Below are positions 9,468 to 21,695 of a DNA stretch of 39,594 nucleotides, one piece after another. The DNA comes from Saccoglossus kowalevskii. Its lineage: Eukaryota > Hemichordata > Enteropneusta > Harrimaniidae. Under the pieces are notes generated by a model that was not told the origin of the DNA, ran no database searches, and was given only the letters and a program-made list of their open reading frames with translations. The stretch lies in the NCBI RefSeq assembly GCF_000003605.2, contig NW_003143494.1:1-39594 (forward strand), written 5' to 3'. Within the stretch, counting starts at the first letter, position 1. Each line of letters opens with the position of its first letter. A program made the position numbers and the translations under genes.

Positions 9468-10409
9468 TACCTTCTAGAATTGACTTATAACCTCTACATA
9501 CTTGGAGTAACACTGCGGTAATTTAACAGCAATTCACGAAATATTTATTTACATTTTCGAACTTTTAACTATGGTAATTGTTAATATGATATCACAGGTA
9601 ACAATCCCGATTGAAACAACCAACTTTGCAATCGCTTTTCACAACTTTGTAAGCAGTTTGTTGTCGATTTTTCGGTTGGCAGTTGTGATAATCTGCTTAT
9701 ATATGAGGCATTCTTGATACGTTTACTTAATGTTAAGAAATTTAACAGAGGGGGTATAATGGCAATGACATAGGTTAAATATACAAGCAACTCCACCAAC
9801 ATTTCCTTCGATTTTTCCAACATTGCACGCTGTTTTCTAACATTTTACAGTCAGTTCATGTGAAAATCTATAGGTTGCTTTCAACTAGCATTTATTAAAT
9901 TTGTCGACTTTACAGCTGCGCGTTTCTATATGCCAACAACTTAGGTCATATATACCGATATATCTACCAAAGTTTCAATAACTTAGCACAACTTTGCCAT
10001 CACTTTGAACAACTTTGCCCGGTGTGTTAACAGCTTAAAACCCACTACGTGCCATTAGCATCTACAACTTGTTCTTGGAAAATAGAAAAAAATTGAAAAC
10101 TTTTCCTTAATTAAAATAGTTACAAAAATTCCACGATTTCCCACTATAAATTAATTACCATCACAGTGAGAAAGTATGCAGGAACGTTGCCTTATATTTT
10201 AACTGTGTGTGTTATGAAACAAAAAAAAATCAACTGCTCGTTTACTCAGGGAGTCTCCCATGCATGTACTAACCACGATCGATTGCGGTTTACTTTAAAC
10301 GTTTGTTGTTCAGCTAACTACACAGCTGCATAGATTATTTGAAGTTAAGCCGAATTGGCATGTATTTCATGTTTTTCGATGTTTTAAAATCGTTATCGCT
10401 GGCATGAAG
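9468..10409 (+). repeat. Satellite monomer M10 (942 bp)
   Basis: Haplotype II-like with CAGAGGGGGTATAATGG, which breaks the left hairpin arm. AATGTTAAGAAATTTAAC, GATTTCCCACTATAAATT and GGCATGTATTTC are shared with M28, 18 units away. One of three copies (with M16, M28) that have AAATTAATTACC after the TATA-like motif. Confidence 0.96.
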
Positions 10410-11353
10410 TACCTTCTAGAAATTGACCTATAACCTCTACATACTTGGAGTAACACTACGGTAATTTAACAGCAATTCACGAAATATTTATTTACATTTT
10501 CGAATTTTTAACTATGGTAATTGTTAATATGATATCACAGGTAACAATCCCGATTGAAAAAACCAACTTTGCAATCGCTTTTCACAACTTTGTAAGCAGT
10601 TTGTTGTCGATTTTTCGGTTGGCAGTTGTGATAATCTGCTTATATATGAGGCATTCTTGATACATTTACTTAATGTTTTCGAAATTTAACTGCGGGGGTG
10701 TCATGGCGATGACATAGGTTAAATATACAAGCAACTCCGCCAACATTTCCTTCGATTTTTCCAACATTGCACGCTGTTTTCTAACATTTTACAGTCAGTT
10801 CATGTGAAAATCTATAGGATGCTTTCAACTAGCATTTATTAAATTTGTCGACTTTACATCTGCGCGTTTCTATATGCCAACAACTTAGGTCATATATACC
10901 GATATATCTACCAAAGTTTCAATAACTTAGCACAACTTTGCCATCACTTTGAACAACTTTGCCCGTTGTGTTAACAGCTTAAATCCCAGTACGTGCCGAT
11001 AGCATCTACAACTTGTTCTTGGAAATTAGAAAAAAAATTGAAAACTTTTCCTTAATTTAAAAGGTTACAAAAGTTCCACGATTTTCCACTATAAATAATT
11101 ACCATCACAGTGAGAAAGAATGCAGGAACGTTGCCTTATATTTTAACTGTGTGTGTTATGAAACAAAAAAAAATCAACTGCTCGTTTACTCAGGAAGTCT
11201 CCCATGCATGTACTAACCACGATCGATTGCGCTTTACTTTAAACATTTGTTGTTCAGCTAACTACACAGCTGCATAGATTATTTGAAATTAAGCCGAATT
11301 GGCAGGTATTTCATGTTTTTCGATGTTTTAAAATCGTTATCGCTGGCATGAAG
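10410..11353 (+). repeat. Satellite monomer M11 (944 bp)
   Basis: Haplotype I. The landmark region has an extra A (TAGAAATTGACC). Private changes: TAGGATGC, GCCCGTTGTG, AAATCCCAG, TTTAAAAGGTTAC and TCAGGAAGTCTCCC. Confidence 0.96.
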
Positions 11354-12297
11354 TACGTTCTAGAATTGACCTATTAAAATCTACATACTTGGAGTACACT
11401 ACGGTAATTTAACAGCAATTCACGAAATATTTATTTACATTTTCGAACTTTTACCTATGGTAATTGTTAATATGATATCACAGGTAACAATCCCGATTGA
11501 AACAGCCAACTTTGCAATCGCTTTTCACAACTTTGTAAGCAGTTTGTTGTCGATTTTTCGGTTGGCAGTTGTGATAATCTGCTTATATATGACGCATTCT
11601 TGATACGTTTACTTAATGTTTTCGAAATTAAACAGCGGGGGTGTCATGGCAATGACATAGGTTAAATATACAAGCAACTCCGCCAACATTTCCTTCGATT
11701 TTTCCAACATTGCACGCTGTTTTCTAACATTTTACAGTCAGTTCTTGTGAAAATCTATAGGTTGCTTTCAACTAGCATTTATTAAATTTGTCGACTTTAC
11801 AGCTGCGCGTTTCTATATGCCAACAATTTAGGTCATATATACCGATATATCTACCAAAGTTTCAATAACTTAGCACAACTTTGCCATCACATTGAACAAA
11901 TTTACCCGGTGTGTTAACAGCTTAAAACCCAGTACGTGCCGATTGCATCTACAACTTGTTCTTGGAAATTAGCAAAAAATTGAAAACTTTTCCTTAATTA
12001 AAATAGTTACAAAAATTCCACGATTTTCCACTATAAATAATTACCATCACAGTGAGAAAGAATGCAGGAACGTTGCCTTATATTTTAACTGTGTGTGTTA
12101 TGAAACAAAAAAAAAAATCATCTGCTCGTTTACTCAGGGAGTCTCCCATGCATGTACTAATCACAATCGATTGCGCTTTACTTTAAACGTTTGTTGTTCA
12201 GCTAACTACACAGCTGCATAGATTATTTAAAATTAAGCCGAATTGGCAGGTATTTCATGTTTTTCGATGTTTTAAAATCGTTATCGCTGGCATGAAG
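11354..12297 (+). repeat. Satellite monomer M12 (944 bp)
   Basis: Haplotype II. Its landmark reads TACGTTCTAG. CCTATTAAAATCTAC replaces the usual CCTATAACCTCTAC. Also ATTGAACAAATTTACCC, TTAGCAAAAAATTG, CAGTTCTTGTG and a long second A-run followed by ATCATCTGC. Confidence 0.96.
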
Positions 12298-13236
12298 TAC
12301 CTTTCTAGAATTGACCTATAACCTCTACATACTTGGAGTAACACAACGGTAATTTAACAGCAATTCACGAAATATTTATTTACATTTTCGAACTTTCAAC
12401 TATGGTAATTGTTAATATGATATCACAGGTAACAATCCCGATTGAAACAACCAACTTTGCAATCGCTTTTCACAACTTTGTAAGCAGTTTGTTGTCGATT
12501 TTTCGGTTGGCAGTTGTGATAATCTGCTTATATATGAGGCATTCTTGATACATTTACTTAATGTTTTCGAAATTCAACTGCGGGGGTGTCATGGCAATGA
12601 CATAGGTTAAATATACAAGCAACTCCGCCAACATTTCCTTCGCTTTTTCCAACATTCACGCTGTTTTCTAACATTTTACACTCAGTTCATGTGAAAATCT
12701 ATAGGTTGCTTTCAACTAGCATTTATTAAATTTCTCGACTTTACAGCTGCGCGTTTCTATATGCCAACAACTTAGGTCATATATACCGATATATCTACCA
12801 AAGTTTCAATAACTTAGCACAACTTTGCCATCACTTTGAACAACTTTGCCCGGTGTGTTAACAGCTTAAAACCCAGTACGTGCCGATAGCATCTACAACT
12901 TGTTCTTGGAAATTAGTTAAAAATTGAAAACTTTTCCTTAATTAAAATAGTTACAAAAATTCCACGATTTTCCACTATAAATAATTACCATCACAGTGAG
13001 AAAGAATGCAGGAACGTTGCCTTATATTTTAACTGTGTGTGTTATGAAAAAAAAAATCAACTGCTCGTTTACTCATGGAGTCACCCATGCATGTACTAAT
13101 CACGATCGATTGCGCTTTACTTTAAACGTTTGTTGTTCAGCTAACTACACAGCAACATAGATTATTTAATATTAAGCCGAATTGGCAGGTATTTCATGTT
13201 TTTCGATGTTTTAAAATCGTTATCGCTGGCATGAAG
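12298..13236 (+). repeat. Satellite monomer M13 (939 bp)
   Basis: Mixed haplotype (I, I, II). AATTCAACTGCGG, CCAACATTCACGCTG (two bases short) and AATTTCTCGAC are shared with M14 immediately to the right. The landmark has an extra T (TACCTTTCTAG). Confidence 0.96.
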
Positions 13237-14179
13237 TACCTTCTAGAATTGACCTATAACCTCTACATACTTGGAGTAACACTACGGTAATTTAACAGCA
13301 ATTCACGAAATATTTATTTACATTTTCGAACTTTTAACTATGGTAATTGTTAATATGATATCACAGGTAACAATCCCGATTGAAACAACTAACTTTGCAA
13401 TCGCTTTTCACAACTTTGTAAGCAGTTTGTTGTCGATTTTTCGGTTGGCAGTTGTGATAATCTGCTTATATATGAGGCATTCTTGATACATTTACTTAAT
13501 GTTTTCGAAATTCAACTGCGGGGGTGTCATGGCAATGACATAGGTTAAATATACAAGCAACTCCGCCAACATTTCCTTCGCTTTTTCCAACATTCACGCT
13601 GTTTTCTAACATTTTACAGTCAGTTCATGTGAAAATCTATAGGTTGCTTTCAACTAGCATTTATTAAATTTCTCGACTTTACAGCTGCGCGTTTCTATAT
13701 GCCAAAAACTTAGGTCATATATACCGATATATCTACCAAAGTTTCAATAACTTAGCACAACTTTGCCATCACTTTGAACAACTTTGCCCGGTGTGTTAAC
13801 AGCTTAAAACCCAGTACGTGCCGATAGCATCTACAACTTGTTCTTGGAAATTAGAAAAAAATTGAAAACTTTTCCTTAATTAAAATAGTTACAAAAAATC
13901 CACGATTTTCCCACTATAAATAATTCCCATCCACAGTGAGAAAGAATGCAGGAAACGTTCCCTTATATTTTTAACTGTGTGTGTTATGAAACAAAAAAAA
14001 TCAACTGCTCGTTTATTCAGGGAGTCTCCCATGAAATTACTAACCACGATCGATTGCGCTTTACTTTAAACGTTTGTTGTTCAGCTAACTACACAGCTGC
14101 ATAGATTATTTAAAATTAAGCCGAATTGGCAGGTATTTCATGTTTTCGATGTTTTAAAATCGTTATCGCTGGCATGAAG
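13237..14179 (+). repeat. Satellite monomer M14 (943 bp)
   Basis: Mixed haplotype (I, I, II). It shares M13's rare markers, so the two are a recent tandem pair. The right third contains an indel cluster at 13891-13975, described separately, and CATGAAATTACTAAC in place of CATGCATGTACTAAC. Confidence 0.96.
13891..13975. other. Cluster of single-base insertions in M14
   Basis: Compared with all other units, this ~85-base stretch has extra bases in TTTTCCCACT, CATCCACAG, GGAAACGTT and ATATTTTTAAC, plus at least three substitutions. Such changes are spread thinly elsewhere. A local sequencing or consensus error is more likely than mutation. Confidence 0.6.
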
Positions 14180-15122
14180 TACCTTCTAGAATTGACCTAT
14201 AACCTCTACATACTTGGAGTAACACTACGGTAATTTAACAGCAATTCACGAAATATTTATTTACATTTTCGAACTTTTAACTATGGTAATTGTTAATATG
14301 ATATCACAGGTAACAATCCCGATTGAAAAAACCAACTTTGCAATCGCTTTTCACAACTTTGTAAGCAGTTTGTTGTCGATTTTTCGGTTGGCAGTTGTGA
14401 TAATCTGCTTATATATGAGGCATTCTTGATACATTTACTTAATGTTTTCGAAATTTAACTGCGGGGGTGTCATGGCAATGACATAGGTTAAATATACAAG
14501 CAACTCCGCCAACATTTCCTTCGATTTTTCCAACATTGCACGCTGTTTTATAACATTTTACAGTCAGTTCATGTGAAAATCTATAGGTTGCTTTCAACTA
14601 GCATTTATTAAATTTGTCGACTTTACATCTGCGCGTTTCTATATGCCAACAACTTAGGTCATATATACCGATATATCTACCAAAGTTTCAATAACTTAGC
14701 ACAACTTTGCCATCACTTTGAACAACTTTGCCCGGTGTGTTAACAGCTTAAAACCCAGTACGTGCCGATAGCATCTACAACTTGTTCTTGGAAATTTGAA
14801 AAAAAATTGAAAACTTTTCCTTAATTAAAATAGTTACAAAAATTCCACGATTTGCCACTATAAATAATTACCATCACAGTGAGAAAGAATGCAGGAACGT
14901 TGCCTTATATTTTAACTGTGTGTGTTATGAAACAAAAACAAATCAACTGCTCGTTTACTAAGGGAGTCTCCCATGCATGTACTAACCACGATCGATTGCG
15001 CTTTACTTTAAACGTTTGTTGTTCAGCTAACTACACAGCTGCATAGATTTTTTGAAAGCAAGCCGAATTGGCAGGTATTTCATGTTTTTCGATGTTTTAA
15101 AATCGTTATCGCTGGCATGAAG
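14180..15122 (+). repeat. Satellite monomer M15 (943 bp)
   Basis: Mixed haplotype (I, I, II). It carries TTTTATAAC, TTACATCTGCG (the latter also in M11), GATTTGCCACT and GATTTTTTGAAAGCAAG. CAAAAACAAATC with TTTACTAAGGG matches the edge part-monomer at the left end of the array. Confidence 0.96.
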
Positions 15123-16064
15123 TACCTTCTAGAATTGACGTATAACCTCTACATACTTGGAGTAACACTACGGTAATTTAACAGCAATTCACGAAATATT
15201 TATTTACATTTTCGAACTTTTATCTATGGTAATTTTTAATATGATATCACAGGTAACAATCCCGATTGAAACAACCAACTTTGCAATCGATTTTCACAAC
15301 TTTATAAGCAGTTTACTGTCGACTTTTCGGTTGGCAGTTGTGATAATCTGCTTATATATGAGCATTCTTGATACGTTTACTTAATGTTTTCGAAATTTAA
15401 CAGCGGGGTGTCATGGCAATGACATAGGTTAAATATACAAGCAACTCCCGCCAACATTTCATTCGCTTTTTCCAACATTGCACGCTGTTTTCTAACATTT
15501 TACAGTCAGTTCATGTGAAAATCTATAGGTTGCTTTCAACTAGCATTTATTAAATTTGTCGACTTTACAGCTGCGCGTTTCTATATGCCAACAACTTAGG
15601 TCATATATACCGATATATCTACCAAAGTTTCAATAACTTAGCACAACTTTGCCATCACTTTGAACAACTTTGCCCGGTGTGTTAACAGCTTAAAACCCAC
15701 TACGTGCCGATAGCATCTACAACTTGTTCTTGGAAAATAGAAAAAAATTGAAAACTTTTCCTTAATTAAAATAGTTACAAAAATTCCACGATTTCCCACT
15801 ATAAATTAATTACCATCACAGTGAGAAAGAATGCAGGAACGTTGCCTTATATTTTAACTGTGTGTGTTATGAAACAAAAAAAAATCAACTGCTCGTTTAC
15901 TCAGGGAGTCTCCCATGCATGTACTAACCACGATCGATTGCGGTTTACTTTAAACGTTTGTTGTTCAGCTAACTACACAGCTGCATAGATTAGTTGAAGT
16001 GAAGCCGAATTGGCAGGTATTTCATGTTTTTCGATGTTTTAAAATCGTTATCGCTGGCATGAAG
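15123..16064 (+). repeat. Satellite monomer M16 (942 bp)
   Basis: Haplotype II with one G fewer. The small frame is shifted by a lost base in ATGAGCATTC. TTTATAAGCAGTTTACTG and GTCGACTTTTCGG are private. The right end has GAAAATAG, AAATTAATTACC and GCGGTTTAC, as in M10 and M28. Confidence 0.96.
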
Positions 16065-17003
16065 TACCTTCTAGAATTGACCTATAACCTCAACATACTT
16101 GGAGTAACACTACGGTAATTTAACAGCAATTCACGAAATATTTATTTACATTTTCGAACTTTTAACTATGGTAATTGTTAATATGATATCACAGGTAACA
16201 ATCCCCATTGAAAAAAACAACTTTGCAATCGCTTTTCACAACTTTGTAAGCAGTTTGTTGTCGATTTTTCGGTTGGCAGTTGTGATAATCTGCTTATATA
16301 TGAGGCATTCTTGATACGTTTACTTAATGTTTTCGAAATTTAACAGCGGGGGTGTCATGGCAATGACATAGGTTTAATATACAAGCAACTCCGACAACAT
16401 TTCCTTCGATTTTTCCAACATTGCACGCTGTTTTATAACATTTTACAGTCAGTTCATGTAACCTATAGGTTGCTTTCAACTAGCATTTATTAAATTTGTC
16501 GACTTTACAGCTGCGCGTTTCTATATGCCAACAACTTACGTCATATATACCGATATATCTACCAAAGTTTCAATAACTTAGCACAACTTTGCCATCACTT
16601 TGAACAACTTTGCCCGGTGTGTTAACAGCTTAAAACCCACTACGTGCCGATAGCATCTACAACTTGTTCTTGGAAATTAGAAAAAAAAATGAGAACTTTT
16701 CCTTAATTAAAATAGTTACACAAATTCCACGATTTTCCACTATAAATAATTACCATCACAGTGAGAAAGAATGCAAGAACGTTGCCTTATATTTTATCTG
16801 TGTGTGTTATGAACCAAAAAAAATCAACTGCTCGTTTACTCAGGGAGTCTCCCATGCATGTACTAACCGCGATCGATTGCGCTTTACTTTAAACGTTCGT
16901 TGTTCAGCTAACTACACAGCTGCATAGATTATTTGAAATTAAGCCGAATTGGCAGGTATTTCATGTTTTTCGATGTTTTAAAATCGTTATCGCTGGCATA
17001 AAG
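16065..17003 (+). repeat. Satellite monomer M17 (939 bp)
   Basis: Haplotype II. It shares CCCCATTGAAAAAAAC, TTTTATAAC, CATGTAACCTATAGG and TTACGTCAT with M1. The right third has ATGAGAAC, CACAAATTCC, TTTATCTG, ACCGCGATCG and CATAAAGTAC; GCAAGAAC, CGTTCGTTG and CATAAAGTAC recur at the right end of M31. Confidence 0.96.
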
Positions 17004-17943
17004 TACCTTCTAGTATTGACCTATAACCTCTACATACTTGGAGTAACACTGCGGTAATTTAACAGCACTTCACGAAATATTTATTTACATTTTCGAACTT
17101 TTAACTATGGTAATTGTTAATATGATATCACAGGTAACAATCCCGAATGAAACAACCATCTTTTCAATCGCTTATCACAACTTTGTAAGCAGTTTGTGGT
17201 CGATTTTTCGGTTGGCAGTTGTGATAATCTGCTTATATATGAGGCATTCTTGCTACGTTTACTTAATGTTTTCGGAATTTAACAGCGGGGTGTCATGGCA
17301 ATGACATAGGTTAAATATACAAGCAACTCCGCCAACATTTCCTTCAATTTTTCCAACATTGCACTCTGTTTTCTAACATTTTACAGTCAGTTCATCTGAA
17401 AATCTATAGATTGCTTTCAACTAGCATTTATTAAATTTGTCGACTTTACAGATGCGCGTTTCTATATGCCAACAACTTAGGTCATATATACCGATATATC
17501 TACCAAAGTTTCAATAACTTAGCACAACTTTGCCATCACTTTGAACAACTTTGCCCGGTGTGTTAACAGCTTAAAACCCAGTACGTGCCGATAGCATCTA
17601 CAACTTGTTCTTGGAAATTAGAAAAAAAATTGAAAACTTTTCCTTAATTAAAATAGTTACAAAAATTTCTCGATTTTCCACTATAAATAATTACCATCAC
17701 AGTGAGAAAGAATGCAGGAACGTTGCCTTATATTTTAACTGTGTCTGTTATGAAACAAAAAAAAATCAACTGCTCATTTACTCAGGGAGTCTCCCACGCA
17801 TGTAAACCCCGATCGATTGCGCTTTACTTTAAACATTTCTTGTTCAGCTAACTACACAGCTGCATAGATTATTTAAAATTAAACCGAATTGGCAGGTATT
17901 TCATGTTTTTCGATGTTTTAAAATCGTTATCGCTGGCATGAAG
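17004..17943 (+). repeat. Satellite monomer M18 (940 bp)
   Basis: Haplotype II. CTAGTATTGAC, GAATGAAAC, TTTGTGGTCG, CTTGCTACG, TTCGGAATTT, CATCTGAAAATC and ACAGATGCG are shared with M32, an exact 14-unit offset (13185 bp). CTTGCTACG removes the TGA of the small frame. Four bases are missing in CATGTAAACCCCG. Confidence 0.96.
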
Positions 17944-18872
17944 TACCTTCTAGAATTGACCTATAACCTCTACATACTTGGAGTAACACTACGGTAATTT
18001 AACAGCAATTCACGAAATATTTATTCACATTTTCGAACTTTTAACTATGGTAATTGTTAATATGATATCACAGGTAACAATCCCGTTTGAAACAACCAAC
18101 TTTGCAATCTCATTTCACAACTTTGTAAGCAGTTTGTTGTCGATTTTTCGGTTGGTAGTTGTGATAATCTGCTTATATATGAGGCATTCTAGATACGTTT
18201 ACTTAATGTTTTCGAAATTTAACAGCGGGGGTGTCATGGCAATGACATAGGTTAAATATACAAGCAACTCCGCCAACATTTCCTTCGATTTTTCCAACAT
18301 TGCCCGCTGTTTTCTAACATTTTACAGTCAGTTCATGTGAAAATCAATAGGTTGCTTTCAACTAGCATTTATTAAATTTGTCGACTTTACAGCTGCGCGT
18401 TTCTATATGCCAACAATATAGGTCATATATACCAAAGTTTCAATAACTTAGCACAACTTTGCCATCACTTTGAACAACTTTGCCCGGTGTGTTAACAGCT
18501 TAAAACCCAGTACGTGCCGATAGCATCTACAACTTGTTCTTGGAAATTAGAAAAAAATTGAAAACTTTTCCTTAATTAAAATAGTTACAAAAATTCCAAG
18601 ATTTTCCACTATAAATAATTACCATCACAGTGAGAAAGAATGCAGGAACGTTGCCTTATATTTTAACTGTGTGTGTTATGAAACAAAAAAAATCAACTGC
18701 TCGTTTACTCAGGGAGTCTCCCATGCATGTACTAACCGCGATCGATTGCGCTTTACCTTAAACGTTTGTTGTTCAGCTAACTACACAGCTGCTTAGATTA
18801 TTTAAAATTAAAACGAATTGGCAAGTATTTCATGTTTTTCGATGTTTTAAAGTCGTTATCGCTGGCATGAAG
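17944..18872 (+). repeat. Satellite monomer M19 (929 bp, shortest)
   Basis: Haplotype II. It shares CGTTTGAAAC, TCTCATTTC and TTGGTAGTTG with M4. It has lost 12 bp around 18430. Its right end (ACCGCG, GCTTAGATT, AAAACGAATTGGCAAG, AAAGTCGTT) is repeated at the right end of M21. Confidence 0.96.
18421..18440. other. 12-bp deletion in M19 between TACC repeats
   Basis: Other units read ATATACCGATATATCTACCAA; M19 reads ATATACCAAAG. The lost 12 bases lie between two TACC direct repeats, as expected for slippage, and remove the GATATATC palindrome. Confidence 0.85.
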
Positions 18873-19811
18873 TACCTTCTAGAATTGACCTATAACCTCT
18901 ACATACTTGGAGTAACACTACGGTAATTTAACAGCAATTCACGAAATATTATTTACATTTTCGAACTTTTAACTATGGTAATTGTTAATATGATATCACA
19001 GATAACAATCCCGATTGAAACAACCAACTTTGCAATCGCTTTTCACAACTTTGTAAGCAGTTTGTTGTCGATTTTTCGGTTGGCAGTTGTGATAATCTGC
19101 TCATATATGAGGCATACTTGATACATTTACTTAATGTTTTCGAAATTTAACAGCGGGGGTGTCATGGCAATGACATAGGTTAAATATTCAAGCAACTCCG
19201 CCAAAATTTCCTTCGATTTTTCCAACATTGCACGCTGTTTTCTAACATTTTACAGTCAGTTCATGTGAAAATCTATAGGTTGCTTTCAACTAGCATTTAT
19301 TAAATTTGTCGACTTTACAGCTGCGCGTTTCTACCTGCCAACAATTTAGGTTATATATACCGATATATCTGCCAAAGTTTCAATAACTTAGCACAACTTT
19401 GCCATCACTTTGAACAACTTTGCCCGGTGTGTTAACAGCTTTAAACTCAGTACATGCCGATAGCATCTACAACTTGTTCTTGGAAATTAGAAAAAAAATT
19501 GAAAACTTTTCCTTAATTAAAATAGTTCCAAAAATTCACGATTTTCCACTATAAATAATTACCATCACAGTGAGAAAGAATGCAGGAACGTTGCCTTATA
19601 TTTAACTGTGTGTGTTACGAAACAAAAAAAATCAACTGCTCGTTTACTCAGGGAGTCTCCCATGCATGTACTAACCACGATCGATTGCGCTTTACTTTAA
19701 ACGCTTGTTGTTCAGCTAACTACACAGCTGCATAGAATATTTAAAATTAAGCCGAATTGGCAGGTATTTCACGTTTTTCGATGTTTTAAAATCGTTATCG
19801 TTGGCATGAAG
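18873..19811 (+). repeat. Satellite monomer M20 (939 bp)
   Basis: Mixed haplotype (I, II, II). CTCATATATG, AATATTCAAGC, CCAAAATTTCC, CTACCTGCC, TCTGCCAAAG, CTTTAAACTCAG and AGTTCCAAAA are shared with M21 next door, and most of them with M29. Confidence 0.96.
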
Positions 19812-20753
19812 TACCTTCTAGAATTGACCTATAACCTCTACATACTTGGAGTAACACCTCGGTAATTTAACAGCAATTCACGAAATATTTATTTACATTT
19901 TCGAACTTTTAACTATGGTAATTGTTAATATGATATCACAGATAACAATCCCGATTGAAACAACCAACTTTGCAATCGCTTTTCACAACTTTGTAAGCAG
20001 TTTGTTGTCGATTTTTCGGTTGGCAGTTGTGATAATCTGCTCATATATGAGGCATACTTGATACATTTACTTAATGTTTTCGAAATTTAACAGCGGGGGT
20101 GTCATGGCAATGACATAGGTTAAATATTCAAGCAATTCCGCCAAAATTTCCTTCGATTTTTCCAACATTGCACGCTGTTTTCTAACATTTTACAGTCAGT
20201 TCATGTGAAAATCTATAGGTTGCTTTCAACTAGCATTTATTAAATTTGTCGACTTTACAGCTGCGCGTTTCTACCTGCCAACAATTTAGGTCATATATAC
20301 CGATATATCTGCCAAAGTTTCAATAACTTAGCACAACTTTGCCATCACTTTGAACAACTTTGCCCGGTGTGTTAACAGCTTTAAACTCAGTACATGCCGA
20401 TAGCATCTACAACTTGTTCTTGGAAATTAGAAAAAAAATTGAAAACTTTTCCTTAATTAAAATAGTTCCAAAAATTCCACGATTTTCCACTATAAATAAT
20501 TACCATCACAGTGAGAAAGAATGCAGGAACGTTGCCTTATATTTTAACTGTGTGTGTTACGAAACAAAAAAAATCAACTGCTCGTTTACTCAGGGAGTCT
20601 CCCATGCATGTACTAACCGCGATCGATTGCGCTTTACTTTAAACGTTTGTTGTTCAGCTAACTACACAGCTGCTTAGATTATTTAAAATTAAAACGAATT
20701 GGCAAGTATTTCATGTTTTTCGATGTTTTAAAGTCGTTATCGCTGGCATGAAG
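19812..20753 (+). repeat. Satellite monomer M21 (942 bp)
   Basis: Mixed haplotype (I, II, II), a near copy of M20. Its right end instead matches that of M19, which fits insertion of one unit by unequal exchange between M19- and M21-like copies. Confidence 0.96.
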
Positions 20754-21695
20754 TACCTTCTAGAATTGACCTATAACCTCTACATACTTGGAGTAACACT
20801 ACGGTAATTTAACAGCAATTCACGAAATATTTATTTACATTTTCGAACTTTTAACTATGGTAATTGTTAATATGATATCACAGGTAACAATCCCGATTGA
20901 AAGAAAACAACTTTGCAATCGCTTTTCACAACTTTGTAAGCAGTTTGTTGTCGATTTTTCGGTTGGCAGTTGTGATAATCTGCTTATATATGAGGCATTC
21001 TTGATACATTTACTTAATGTTTTCGAAATTTAACAGCGGGGGTGTCATGGCAATGACATAGGTTAAATATACAAGCAACTCCTCCAACATTTCCTTCGAT
21101 TTTTCCAACATTGCACGCTGTTTTCTAACATTTTACAGTCCGTTCATGTGAAAATCTATAGGTTGCTTTCAACTATCATTTATTCAATTTGTCTACTTTA
21201 CAGCTGCGCGTTTCTATATGCCAACAACTTAAGTCATATATACCGATATATCAACCAAAGTTTCAATAACTTATCACAACTTTGCCATCACTTTCAACAA
21301 CTTTGCCCGGTGTGTTAACAGCTTAAAACCCACTACGTGCCGATAACATTTACAACTTGTTCTTGGAATTTATAAAAAAATTGAAAACTTTTCCTTAATT
21401 AAAATAGTTAAACAAATTCCACGATTTTCCACTATAAATAATTACCATCACAGTGAGAAAGAATGCAAGAACGTTGCCTTATATTTTAACTGTGTGTCTT
21501 ATGAACCAAAAAAAATCAACTGCTCGTTTAATCAGGGAGTCTCCCATGCATGTACTAACCACGATCGATTGCGCTTTACTTTAAACGTTTGTTGTTCAGC
21601 TAACTACCTAGCTGCATAGATTATTTGAAATTAAGCCGAATTGGCAGGTATTTCATGTTTTTCGATGTTTTAAAATCGTTATCGCTGGCATGAAG
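20754..21695 (+). repeat. Satellite monomer M22 (942 bp)
   Basis: Mixed haplotype (I, II, II). GAAAGAAAACAAC shifts the small frame. Other changes: CAGTCCGTTC, TATTCAATTTGTCTAC (as in M36), ATCAACCAAAG, GATAACATTTAC, GTTAAACAAATTCC and CTACCTAGCTGC. Confidence 0.96.

Noticed and set aside
9581-9823. Minus-strand 80-residue frame in M10, M28 and M6
   Set aside because: It is open in only a few units; other copies have stops or frameshifts. It lies antisense to the hydrophobic plus-strand frame and shows no domain.
20360-20677. 105-residue frame in M21 and similar 66-88-residue frames elsewhere
   Set aside because: These frames run through the variable A-runs, so length and reading frame change from unit to unit. 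They are by-products of the repeat.
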